5,758 bases of DNA from Candidatus Melainabacteria bacterium (GCA_023250175.1 JAHFBD010000149.1:1-5758), one strand, 5' to 3'; shown: positions 1 through 5,715, numbered from the stretch's first letter. The notes: generated from the sequence alone by a model not told the origin. Numbers and translations: made by a program.

Positions 1-6
1 AGTCAC
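1..6 (-). CDS. Possible GTG start of the next gene (expected xdhB), partial
   Basis: On the minus strand the xdhA stop codon TAG (6-8) overlaps a GTG (4-6) by one base, giving TAGTG. An AAGG lies about 11 bases upstream of this GTG, inside the xdhA 3' end. Such overlaps are typical of translationally coupled genes. In many bacteria the gene after the Fe-S/FAD subunit is xdhB, the large molybdopterin subunit that carries the xanthine-oxidising site. Only two codons lie inside the window, so its identity is inferred from neighbourhood alone, and the true start may lie outside. Confidence 0.22.
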
Positions 7-1436
7 TATGCAAATACCTTATTTTCTTCTTTAATCTCAAAATAAAATTTCTTTATGATATTTTTTGCAAGCCTTAATCTGTATCCTTTTTCTCCTCTCA
101 CATCAGAGATAGGCTGGATAATATTATCCATAAGATTTACGGCTTCTTCAAAGACATCCTCACCAATTCTCTTTCCACACAAATACTTCTCTACCTCAGT
201 TATTCTTTGAATAGTAGGTCCTACTCCTCCAAAAGCAATTGAGATTGATTGTATAATTCCTTCTTTTTGTCTTAGTTTAATAGCAGCAGAAAACGATGAT
301 ATATCCAAATGCTTTCTTTTGGAAACTTTATATAAACGGAGAATTTCATCCTTGGAAAGAAGGGGAATATTTACATGTGTAATTATTTCATTTAAATCCA
401 TGGCTAAAGATCTATAGCCCTTATAAAGAGTGTTTATATTAATTGTTCTTTTTCCTTTTACACTTTCCAAGGTTACATCCGCTTCCATAACAAATAAGAA
501 AGGTAATGTATCTCCTATGGGAGACCCATTAGCAATATTTCCAACAACAGTACCAATGTTTTTTATTTGTGGCGAAGCAAATAATTCGAGAAACTCTTTA
601 AGACCAGGATAATACTGAGAAGCATATATTTCAAACTCCGACAGTGTTACAGCAGCACCCATTATTAAATGGTTGTTTTTTATTTCAATATTTTTTAATT
701 CATTTAAATTAGAAAGATAGATGATTTTGTTTGGATTAAAATCTCTTTTATTACACATTACATGCATATCTGTACCACCAAGAAGTAACTTGCTATCCAA
801 ATTCTCATCTTTGAGTTTTAAGGCTTCTTTTAATGTTAATGGTTCATAAAATACATGCTCACCAGTATTTACCTCAATACTTTCTTTTCTTGATAACTCT
901 AAGATAGAAAGCTTCTTGCTCGGGTAAATCTCATCTATCTTTTTTACAGAATTGCTATCTACACTTAACCCAGCTTCAATAATAGTTTCATACCCAGTAC
1001 ATCTACAAAGATTTCCTACTAAAGTATTTTGAATATCTGGTTTAGTAATTGACTTAGGGCATGTATTAAAAAAAGAATATAAACTTACAATAAACCCTGG
1101 AGTACAATAACCACACTGTGCTCCATGATTTATAACCATAGCTTCCTGTACTGGATTTAGTTTTGAGTTTTTAAGTCCCTCAACTGTAACTACATGACAT
1201 TTATTTAACTGATAGACATAGCAAATACATGAGTCAATCGTTTGATAAAAAACCTCTTCATTTTTAGCTTTTCCAAGAAGTACAGTACAAGCTCCACAAT
1301 CCCCTTCTATACAAACTTCCTTTGTCCCCGGTAAATGAACTTTTGTTCTTAAATAGTCTGACAATGGCAAAAAAACATCCTCACCACCTACTTGATAAGT
1401 GTTGCCATTGATACACATTTCAATATGATCTTTCAT
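6..1436 (-). CDS. xdhA: Xanthine dehydrogenase small subunit (2x[2Fe-2S] + FAD)
   Basis: Electron-transfer subunit of a cytoplasmic molybdenum hydroxylase that converts hypoxanthine to xanthine and urate. The Mo site would be on a separate large subunit. Residues 1-80 form a plant-ferredoxin-type domain with cluster ligands C42, C47, C50 and C70 (EGDCGACTV). Residues 85-155 form the helical second [2Fe-2S] domain with C108, C111, C144 and C146 (CGYCTPG, CRCTGYE). Residues 195-365 are the FAD domain: GGTD at 220-223, then SPQIKNIGT...GN with SPIGD at 305-309. Residues 365-470 are the CO-dehydrogenase-flavoprotein C-terminal domain (KVSKRKHLDIS, FGGVGPT). The 476-residue length and domain order match bacterial two-subunit XdhA. 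All eight cluster cysteines are present, so it looks functional. A TGA lies in frame 12 bases upstream, which supports ATG 1436. The SD is displaced (see hairpin entry). A related purine or aldehyde hydroxylase is possible. Confidence 0.93.
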   Translation of the reverse strand: MKDHIEMCINGNTYQVGGEDVFLPLSDYLRTKVHLPGTKEVCIEGDCGACTVLLGKAKNEEVFYQTIDSCICYVYQLNKCHVVTVEGLKNSKLNPVQEAMVINHGAQCGYCTPGFIVSLYSFFNTCPKSITKPDIQNTLVGNLCRCTGYETIIEAGLSVDSNSVKKIDEIYPSKKLSILELSRKESIEVNTGEHVFYEPLTLKEALKLKDENLDSKLLLGGTDMHVMCNKRDFNPNKIIYLSNLNELKNIEIKNNHLIMGAAVTLSEFEIYASQYYPGLKEFLELFASPQIKNIGTVVGNIANGSPIGDTLPFLFVMEADVTLESVKGKRTININTLYKGYRSLAMDLNEIITHVNIPLLSKDEILRLYKVSKRKHLDISSFSAAIKLRQKEGIIQSISIAFGGVGPTIQRITEVEKYLCGKRIGEDVFEEAVNLMDNIIQPISDVRGEKGYRLRLAKNIIKKFYFEIKEENKVFA

Positions 1437-1441
1437 TAAAT

Positions 1442-1462
1442 TATTATTTCAATAATACACCT
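1442..1462 (-). promoter_or_regulatory. Displaced Shine-Dalgarno plus hairpin upstream of xdhA
   Basis: The best SD for xdhA, AGGTG (1462-1458), ends 21 bases before the ATG, which is too far for normal use. The bases directly after it form a perfect inverted repeat, TATTATTGAAATAATA (1457-1442). This can fold as a 6-bp A/U stem with a TGAA loop. If folded, only ATTTA would separate the SD from the ATG. Alternatively the palindrome is a DNA operator, or a chance result of AT-rich sequence. Confidence 0.4.
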
Positions 1463-1482
1463 TTTTATTAAGAAATCATAGG

Positions 1483-1495
1483 AATACAAAGTATT
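1483..1495. promoter_or_regulatory. Inverted repeat AATAC-AAA-GTATT in the divergent intergenic region
   Basis: A perfect 5-bp inverted repeat with a 3-base centre sits between xdhA and the divergent peptidase gene, about 50 bases upstream of the xdhA start. It could be a regulator site for xdhA. It is short and A/T-rich, so chance is a real alternative. No -35/-10 pair for xdhA convinced me in the rest of this 165-base gap. Confidence 0.2.
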
Positions 1496-1530
1496 TAAGC
1501 CTTCTGGAAAAAAGCCCTATTTGTATTGTC

Positions 1531-1558
1531 TTGATCCTTGAAAATCATTTGCTACAAT
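1531..1558 (+). promoter_or_regulatory. Sigma-70-like promoter of the C39-like protein gene
   Basis: TTGATC (1531-1536) as -35 and TACAAT (1553-1558) as -10 are separated by 16 bases. Each matches its consensus (TTGACA, TATAAT) at four or five of six positions. Transcription would start near 1565, giving a leader of about 35 bases before ATG 1602. This is the best promoter match in the window. Confidence 0.55.
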
Positions 1559-1601
1559 AGCTTTAACTTTTGTTTTCATTAACTTATTTAAGAGGCATTT
1601 T

Positions 1602-2393
1602 ATGAGATTAATACCAGCATCTATTGCTTTATCATCTATTCTATCTTTATACTCACCAACTCTTAGTCAAGATGACAAAAAACCTCAAATGCCAGATTTT
1701 TTTCAAACACATGAAAAACTTCCAGGTAGAGGCTCTAAATACTGTGCTCCAACTGTTGTATCAAATATTTTAGTTTATTTAGATACAAACGGATTTCCAA
1801 ATATGCTTAAAGCAGAAAGACCAAATGAGGAAGATCAATTAGAACTTATAAAATTACTTGGTTCAAAGGAGTATATGGCTACAGCATCTTTTGGTACAAA
1901 CCCACCAATGGTAATGGCTGGCTTAGAAAAATATGTTAAAGAAAAAAATTATAATATAAACATAAAATATAAGGGTTTTGAAGGTGGGAAATATTTAACT
2001 GACAAAGAACCACCATCCCCTAAATGGCTAAAAGAAGAGATTGATAAAGGCTCACATGCTGTACTACGTTTTGGTTATTATTCTCCTGATAAGGGGAAAG
2101 AACTTCTTCTAAGAGTTGGTGGACATTATGTAACTGTAGTTGAATGCAAAAATGATAATGAAGTATACATTCATGATCCCTATCCTTCAGACAAAGATGA
2201 TAAATCTCCTAAAAAAGAACTTTATAAATTTGTGCCATCTAAAGAAATTAAATTACTAAGAGATCCTGATTTACCTAAAGAAATAGTTTCATCAAAAGGT
2301 TATTGGAATTTAGATCTAGCTTCTGTACCACATAAAAGACACACTATGATTCTTGAAGGAATAATAGTTTTTAAGGTAACAAACAATAACTAA
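1602..2393 (+). CDS. Predicted secreted C39-like (papain-fold) cysteine peptidase family protein
   Basis: The first ~22 residues look like a signal peptide: R2, a hydrophobic stretch of about residues 3-17, then PTLS before QDD. The mature protein would act outside the cytoplasmic membrane. The mature part resembles the Peptidase_C39_2 family. A cysteine opens a helix (KYCAPTVVSNILVYL, C48), a histidine sits in GGHYVTVVE (H175), and an aspartate in VYIHDPYP (D192). This is the order Cys-His-Asp of that fold. The usual oxyanion glutamine about six residues before the cysteine is not seen (position 42 is Gly). Activity is therefore uncertain and the protein may be an altered or non-catalytic member. 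No ABC exporter or bacteriocin gene is adjacent, so a leader-peptidase role is not supported. AAGAGG at 1590-1595, six bases before the ATG, fixes the start. The substrate is unknown. Confidence 0.7.
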   Translation: MRLIPASIALSSILSLYSPTLSQDDKKPQMPDFFQTHEKLPGRGSKYCAPTVVSNILVYLDTNGFPNMLKAERPNEEDQLELIKLLGSKEYMATASFGTNPPMVMAGLEKYVKEKNYNINIKYKGFEGGKYLTDKEPPSPKWLKEEIDKGSHAVLRFGYYSPDKGKELLLRVGGHYVTVVECKNDNEVYIHDPYPSDKDDKSPKKELYKFVPSKEIKLLRDPDLPKEIVSSKGYWNLDLASVPHKRHTMILEGIIVFKVTNNN

Positions 2394-2406
2394 AACCAGT
2401 TATTTT
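2385..2406 (+). terminator. Weak terminator-like hairpin at the end of the C39-like gene
   Basis: AATAACT (2385-2391) and AGTTATT (2398-2404) are perfect inverted repeats around the loop AAAACC, overlapping the stop codon, and are followed by a short T stretch. The stem has one G-C pair and the T tract is poor, so termination would be weak. It may also be a chance structure. Confidence 0.3.
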
Positions 2407-2439
2407 CACTTCGACATAAATACCCTTTGTAAATACAAT

Positions 2440-2489
2440 CAAAAGGATGACCATCAGCAAAACACCCCTACTTTATACTGATGCAATAA
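2440..2489 (+). promoter_or_regulatory. Composite upstream element, copy 1 (before the repeat protein)
   Basis: CAAAAGGATGA (2440-2450) is followed 13 bases later by ACCCCTAC (2464-2471), then seven bases, TGATG (2479-2483), one C and AATAA (2485-2489). The same blocks occur in the same order before the CBS-domain gene at 4249-4309. A -10-like TATACT (2474-2479) lies just after ACCCCTAC, and the element ends 27 bases before ATG 2517. I read it as a shared promoter or regulator site. No matching -35 is obvious. Confidence 0.45.
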
Positions 2490-2516
2490 CATTAAAAGCA
2501 AGAGAGAATTAAACTG

Positions 2517-3521
2517 ATGAGCGATGAACATTCAATAATAATAAATAGTTTACATGCTCCAATAGCTAGTACAGAACACTATATCACTCACCATATACAT
2601 CCTACTAACCAAACACATAAACCAATTCCAATTACTCAGCCTCAAACCTTACTTCAATCATCTTCAATACAAACACCACAAAACTTTTCTTTATATTCTA
2701 ATGTTCTGATACAAAATCCTTTCTTACACTATTTAGCTGGAATCCCTTCCCTTCTAGCCACATTAATTTCAAACCCTACCTTACTAACTGCTGTTCTTGG
2801 TAATCCTAGAATATTAGCTTTAATAGCTGGCAGTCCCGATTTGCTTGGAGAAATAGAAAGTAATCCTGCTCTATTAAGGCTTATAGTACAAAATCCAGCT
2901 CTGATAGAAAAAGGCTCTGTCTTTGCAAACCTCGCATCAATATTAGGAAGTAGTACCCCAAGCTTAAATCCGGATACCAAATTAAAAAATAACTTGATTA
3001 AAACACAAGAAGTTAATGATTATAAAAAAACTCAACAAATAATTCAAGATAAAAAAACAAATTTTACAAAGCAACTCTTACCTGCTAACCATAGGCTCAA
3101 TCCCACAGTAATTGCAAACGCTAAAGCATTAGCTTTAACACTAAAAGCAATAGCAAAAGAAATAGACATCCAACTACCAACACAACAACAAATAAACAAC
3201 AATAAAACAAACATAGGAAGAAGAGGACCTTCAAACACTACAAATATAAAAAATAATACCCAAACAAATACAAATTCTCATCTTGATGTGTTGTTTGCTA
3301 ACCCTGCTTTACTAGCAATGTTAGCTTCAGCTACAACAATTACAAATAAAGGAAAACTCTTTTCACTTAAAGAATTAGGCTTTGAGCAAGAAACACAATC
3401 AGAGATTCAATCAAGTGCCCTAAATGAAAATGATCAAGAAAAAGGGGTTGGTGAAATAACTGAAGCCCCTTCCATAAAAAGAATTGAACCTTCAATTATG
3501 GACACCTATAAATATCACTAG
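2517..3521 (+). CDS. Unrecognised protein with tandem NPxLL decapeptide repeats
   Basis: I do not recognise this family. The 334 residues fall into zones. Residues 1-60 are His/Thr/Gln/Pro-rich, with histidines at 5, 13, 21, 25, 26, 28 and 34. Residues 67-135 are ten-residue units of the form (N/S/I)PxLLxxLxx, with prolines at 68, 77, 87, 97, 107, 117 and 127. Residues 150-255 are Lys/Asn/Gln/Thr-rich and probably disordered, apart from an Ala/Leu-rich helix-like stretch near 195-220. One isolated further unit lies at 262-271 (NPALLAMLAS). The tail is acidic and polar. There is no signal peptide or clear membrane span. The repeats recall the NP-containing helices of STI1/ubiquilin chaperone-binding motifs, but the strict period of ten is not typical of them, so this is analogy only. 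The SD is weak (AGAGAG at 2501-2506). The single long frame with sense codons and repeat structure supports a real gene. Confidence 0.75.
   Translation: MSDEHSIIINSLHAPIASTEHYITHHIHPTNQTHKPIPITQPQTLLQSSSIQTPQNFSLYSNVLIQNPFLHYLAGIPSLLATLISNPTLLTAVLGNPRILALIAGSPDLLGEIESNPALLRLIVQNPALIEKGSVFANLASILGSSTPSLNPDTKLKNNLIKTQEVNDYKKTQQIIQDKKTNFTKQLLPANHRLNPTVIANAKALALTLKAIAKEIDIQLPTQQQINNNKTNIGRRGPSNTTNIKNNTQTNTNSHLDVLFANPALLAMLASATTITNKGKLFSLKELGFEQETQSEIQSSALNENDQEKGVGEITEAPSIKRIEPSIMDTYKYH
2715..2921 (+). repeat. Seven tandem ten-residue coding repeats (one of nine)
   Basis: These are units of about 30 bases encoding NPFLHYLAG, IPSLLATLIS, NPTLLTAVLG, NPRILALIAG, SPDLLGEIES, NPALLRLIVQ and NPALIEKGSV. 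The periodicity is clear in protein, but the DNA copies have diverged strongly. This suggests old duplication kept by selection on the protein, not a recent slippage repeat. Confidence 0.85.
3300..3329 (+). repeat. Isolated eighth copy of the decapeptide unit
   Basis: Codons 262-271 encode NPALLAMLAS, which matches the consensus of the main block. It lies about 125 residues downstream, after the disordered Asn/Thr-rich linker. Confidence 0.65.
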
Positions 3522-3522
3522 A

Positions 3523-4173
3523 CTATTGTTGATGTTTTTGCTCACGAACTCTTTTCTTTTCACTTGTAATATAACCAATAACAGCAATTACAACAATAAA
3601 AATAGATGATGCTTCTGCCATGGACAGTAATCTAGAAAGCCAGCCTATAGGATGGGGAACACCATATCCAAGAGATATTCCTGTAACCACACTAAAATAA
3701 AGAGAATCAAAAAAACTTTCAAGCGGTGGTAATGTACCTGCTATCGATGGAAGCAAAACTCCTAAAGCTCTAAATAAAATAGCAAAAATAAACATAATTT
3801 CTAAAGCATTACCAATTACAAGTAAAGTAATCCTATTAACTGAAATCCAATCACCTTGTATCTTATAAAAACCTTTTACAAGTATGGATGAAAGAACAAA
3901 CATAATATCTAAAAATCTAAAACCCACTAAAAAAACAAAGAAATAAGTACCAATTCCAACCCAATGAAATAATTTACTACAAACAAAAACACTTATTATT
4001 TCTAATAACCACCATACTCCAAGATAAATATCAATTACAAGAGCTGAATTCTTTGGCAACCACAAAGATGGAGACCAGTATTTATTGGTTGCTAATATAT
4101 GCCATGCTAAAGGATACCAAATCCCTAAATGGTGTCCAAATGCTGGCTTTGATTGTAAATCTTCATGTGTCAC
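3523..4173 (-). CDS. Membrane protein with a potassium-channel-like pore loop
   Basis: Likely a cation channel subunit of the two-helix pore (Ion_trans_2) class. Hydrophobic segments lie at about residues 43-66, 74-98, 114-138 and 182-203. Between the last two is a pore helix (FFDSLYFSVVT, 154-164) and a filter-like GISLGYG (165-171). Aligned with KcsA TTVGYGD, the filter reads I-S-L-G-Y-G-V. The GYG core and a hydroxyl at S167 are kept, while the conserved Asp after GYG is Val. Four such subunits would form the pore. The 13-residue cytosolic tail has no RCK/TrkA-N regulatory domain, and the first two helices have no visible Arg/Lys voltage-sensor ladder. The start is GTG 4173-4171 with no good SD. 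No in-frame ATG occurs before the first helix, and a TGA lies 36 bases upstream. It ends one base from the convergent repeat-protein gene. K+ selectivity is inferred. Confidence 0.75.
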   Translation of the reverse strand: MTHEDLQSKPAFGHHLGIWYPLAWHILATNKYWSPSLWLPKNSALVIDIYLGVWWLLEIISVFVCSKLFHWVGIGTYFFVFLVGFRFLDIMFVLSSILVKGFYKIQGDWISVNRITLLVIGNALEIMFIFAILFRALGVLLPSIAGTLPPLESFFDSLYFSVVTGISLGYGVPHPIGWLSRLLSMAEASSIFIVVIAVIGYITSEKKRVREQKHQQ

Positions 4174-4248
4174 ATTAATAATTTTAACATTTAAATAATT
4201 TTCTACTCATCCTAACTAAATTTAATACACATCCATCAATAAAAGAAC

Positions 4249-4309
4249 CAAAAGGATGATTTCATAAGTACTTTTAAGAATCTTACCCCTACCTAAGAAT
4301 GATGAATAA
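4249..4309 (+). promoter_or_regulatory. Composite upstream element, copy 2 (before CBS/USP operon)
   Basis: CAAAAGGATGA (4249-4259), a 25-base gap, ACCCCTAC (4285-4292), seven bases, TGATG (4300-4304) and AATAA (4305-4309) repeat the layout found at 2440-2489. A -10-like TAAGAAT (4294-4300) sits where TATACT does in copy 1, and another TAAGAAT occurs at 4275-4281. The element ends 67 bases before ATG 4377, so the transcript would have a leader longer than in copy 1. Confidence 0.45.
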
Positions 4310-4326
4310 ATCTGTTTTTCATAGGA

Positions 4327-4340
4327 CCATATAAATATGG
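4327..4340. promoter_or_regulatory. Inverted repeat CCATAT-AA-ATATGG upstream of CBS gene
   Basis: A perfect 6-bp inverted repeat with a 2-base centre lies 36 bases before the CBS-domain start. It contains TATAAA (4330-4335), which could be a -10 box, though no good -35 stands at the right distance. Overlap of a palindrome with a -10 would suit a repressor operator. This is inference from symmetry only. Confidence 0.3.
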
Positions 4341-4376
4341 AGATTTAAAGTTTTAAAACCGTAAGGAGATAAAGCC

Positions 4377-4826
4377 ATGACATTAGCAACTGAAACCTTC
4401 GTAAATCAAATAATGCAAACTGACTTGGTAACCGTATCCCCCCAAACAAACATCTATGAGGCAGCAAAATTAATGGAAGAACAAAACGTCGGAACCGTTC
4501 TTGTAGTAGGAGAACAAGAAAAGCTTTTAGGAATGATCACTGATAGACAAATAGTCACACGCGTAATTGCACACAAAAGAGATCTCTCAACAACAACTTG
4601 TGAAGAAATAATGACAAAGTGGCCAATGACAATTTTTCCTGAGACCACTTGCAAAGAAGCACTAGACATAATGGGAGATTATGGATATAGAAGGTTACCA
4701 GTAGAACAAAACGGAAGACTTACAGGTATTGTATCTATAAGTGATCTCGCTCCAGTCGTTGAATTCGATGATGAGTGTATAGAAGACATGGTAAAAGAAC
4801 TAAGTAGTGATGTAAGGTATAAATAA
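4377..4826 (+). CDS. Stand-alone CBS-domain pair protein
   Basis: A 149-residue cytoplasmic protein made almost wholly of a Bateman module (two CBS domains). CBS1 spans about residues 10-65 (VTVSPQTNIYEAAKLM, VGTVLVV, LGMITDRQIV). CBS2 spans about 76-130 (EIMTKWPMTIFPETT, EALDIM, RRLPVE, LTGIVSISDLA). The ITDR and SISD segments, where family members contact adenosyl ligands such as AMP, ATP or SAM, are intact, so nucleotide binding is likely. No enzymatic or DNA-binding domain is attached. Such small proteins usually act as sensors that bind partner proteins. TAAGGAG (4362-4368), eight bases before the ATG, makes the start firm. It is followed 15 bases later by a universal stress protein gene, with which it probably forms an operon. 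The partner is unknown. Confidence 0.92.
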   Translation: MTLATETFVNQIMQTDLVTVSPQTNIYEAAKLMEEQNVGTVLVVGEQEKLLGMITDRQIVTRVIAHKRDLSTTTCEEIMTKWPMTIFPETTCKEALDIMGDYGYRRLPVEQNGRLTGIVSISDLAPVVEFDDECIEDMVKELSSDVRYK

Positions 4827-4841
4827 AAAAGGAGAATTAAA

Positions 4842-5714
4842 ATGATTACAAGTATCTTAGTCGGTATGGATGAGTCATTAGAAAGCAGTAAATCCGCTTT
4901 AAAAGTTGCGTTAGAACTTGCAAAGACAACAAAGGCAAAAGTAAAAGGACTTTATATTGAAAATATTTTACGCTTACTCGAATGGCAGCCTGTTGAACTT
5001 ATGGGTGCAGCAATAGGCGTTTCCTCTGGTATCCCAGCCTCCCGCCCAACAATAGAACAAGTAGAAGTTGAAAAAGGATTTATAAAAGAAGCTAATCAAC
5101 TACAAGAGTTTTTTGAAACTGAATGTAAAAAAGCAGGGCTCAACAGTCTCTTTTATACAAAGAGGGGAAGAGTTGATGAAATAATTACAGAAGAATCTAG
5201 ACGAGTAGATGTTATTGTAGTAGGCAAAAGAGGAAAGACATATCCTGAGCATTCACCTGAACCAGGACCAGTTACAGAAAGTCTTTTAAGGCATACAACC
5301 AGACCAGTCGTTGTAGTACCAGAAGGAACGACTTTAAACAATAAAATTCTTATTGCATATGATAGTAGCCAAACAGCTCAACGAGCATTAAGCTTTGGGG
5401 CACATTATGCAAAACTACAACCATCACCTGAAATTAGAATTGTTAGTGTAGGAGAAGATATAGATACAGCAAATAAACCTCTTAATGAAGCAGAAGAATT
5501 TCTATCAAACTATAGATTAGAAAATATAAATTATATAGTTGACTTTGGAACCAATAAGCCGTGGAAAGCAATCATTGACCAAGCCGAAAGCTTTAGTGCA
5601 GGGTTAATAATACTTGGTGCCTTTGGATCCAATAAATTGCTCGAATCAATTTTTGGCAGCACGACAAAAGAAGTACTAATACAAGCCAAATGTCCAGTCT
5701 TACTATGTAGATAA
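4842..5714 (+). CDS. Tandem universal stress protein (two UspA domains)
   Basis: A cytoplasmic stress protein with two Usp folds. Domain 1 spans about residues 1-160 (ITSILVGMDES start, DVIVVGKRG, PVVVVPE end) and domain 2 about 166-290 (KILIAYDSS start, LIILGAFG, CPVLLCR end). Domain 2 carries a perfect Usp ATP motif G-x2-G-x9-G-S (G259, G262, G272, S273). Domain 1 has G128 and G131, but ten residues then lead to G142-P143-V144-T145, so its site is altered. It also has a 30- to 40-residue stretch between its first strand-helix unit and its second helix (about 41-78). Asymmetric tandem Usps, with one canonical and one divergent site, are common. AAGGAG at 4829-4834, seven bases before the ATG, supports the start. 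Spacing to the CBS gene indicates co-transcription. No promoter is seen in the 15-base gap, so control probably comes from upstream of the CBS gene. Confidence 0.93.
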   Translation: MITSILVGMDESLESSKSALKVALELAKTTKAKVKGLYIENILRLLEWQPVELMGAAIGVSSGIPASRPTIEQVEVEKGFIKEANQLQEFFETECKKAGLNSLFYTKRGRVDEIITEESRRVDVIVVGKRGKTYPEHSPEPGPVTESLLRHTTRPVVVVPEGTTLNNKILIAYDSSQTAQRALSFGAHYAKLQPSPEIRIVSVGEDIDTANKPLNEAEEFLSNYRLENINYIVDFGTNKPWKAIIDQAESFSAGLIILGAFGSNKLLESIFGSTTKEVLIQAKCPVLLCR

Positions 5715-5715
5715 A

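Noticed and set aside
430..612. 60-codon plus-strand open frame inside xdhA
   Set aside because: It lies antisense to a well-supported FAD domain, has no ribosome binding site and no recognisable motif.
1602..2393. Bacteriocin-processing C39 peptidase or toxin-system reading of the exported protein
   Set aside because: It has no ABC transporter or membrane domains, no small double-glycine precursor gene nearby, and the protein itself appears exported.
2729..2980. 83-codon minus-strand open frame opposite the decapeptide repeats
   Set aside because: It is antisense to the repeat block. Its apparent regularity is a by-product of the repeats on the other strand.
3044..3238. 64-codon minus-strand open frame that looks hydrophobic
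   Set aside because: It is complementary to Lys/Asn/Gln/Ala-rich codons, which read as Phe/Leu/Val/Ile on the other strand; there is no SD and no neighbour support.
4275..4300. Two TAAGAAT direct copies 19 bases apart as a repeat or attachment site
   Set aside because: Seven A/T-rich bases twice is expected by chance here, and no integrase or mobile gene is present.
4302..4334. Ten-codon leader peptide (MNKSVFHRTI) before the CBS gene
   Set aside because: It has no clear SD, no run of a single amino acid suggesting attenuation, and lies across the shared element and palindrome. It is probably chance.
4454..4669. 71-codon minus-strand open frame within the CBS gene
   Set aside because: It is antisense to conserved CBS motifs and has no start signals.
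5153..5341. 62-codon minus-strand open frame within the universal stress gene
   Set aside because: It is antisense to the conserved Usp nucleotide-binding region; it is a shadow frame.
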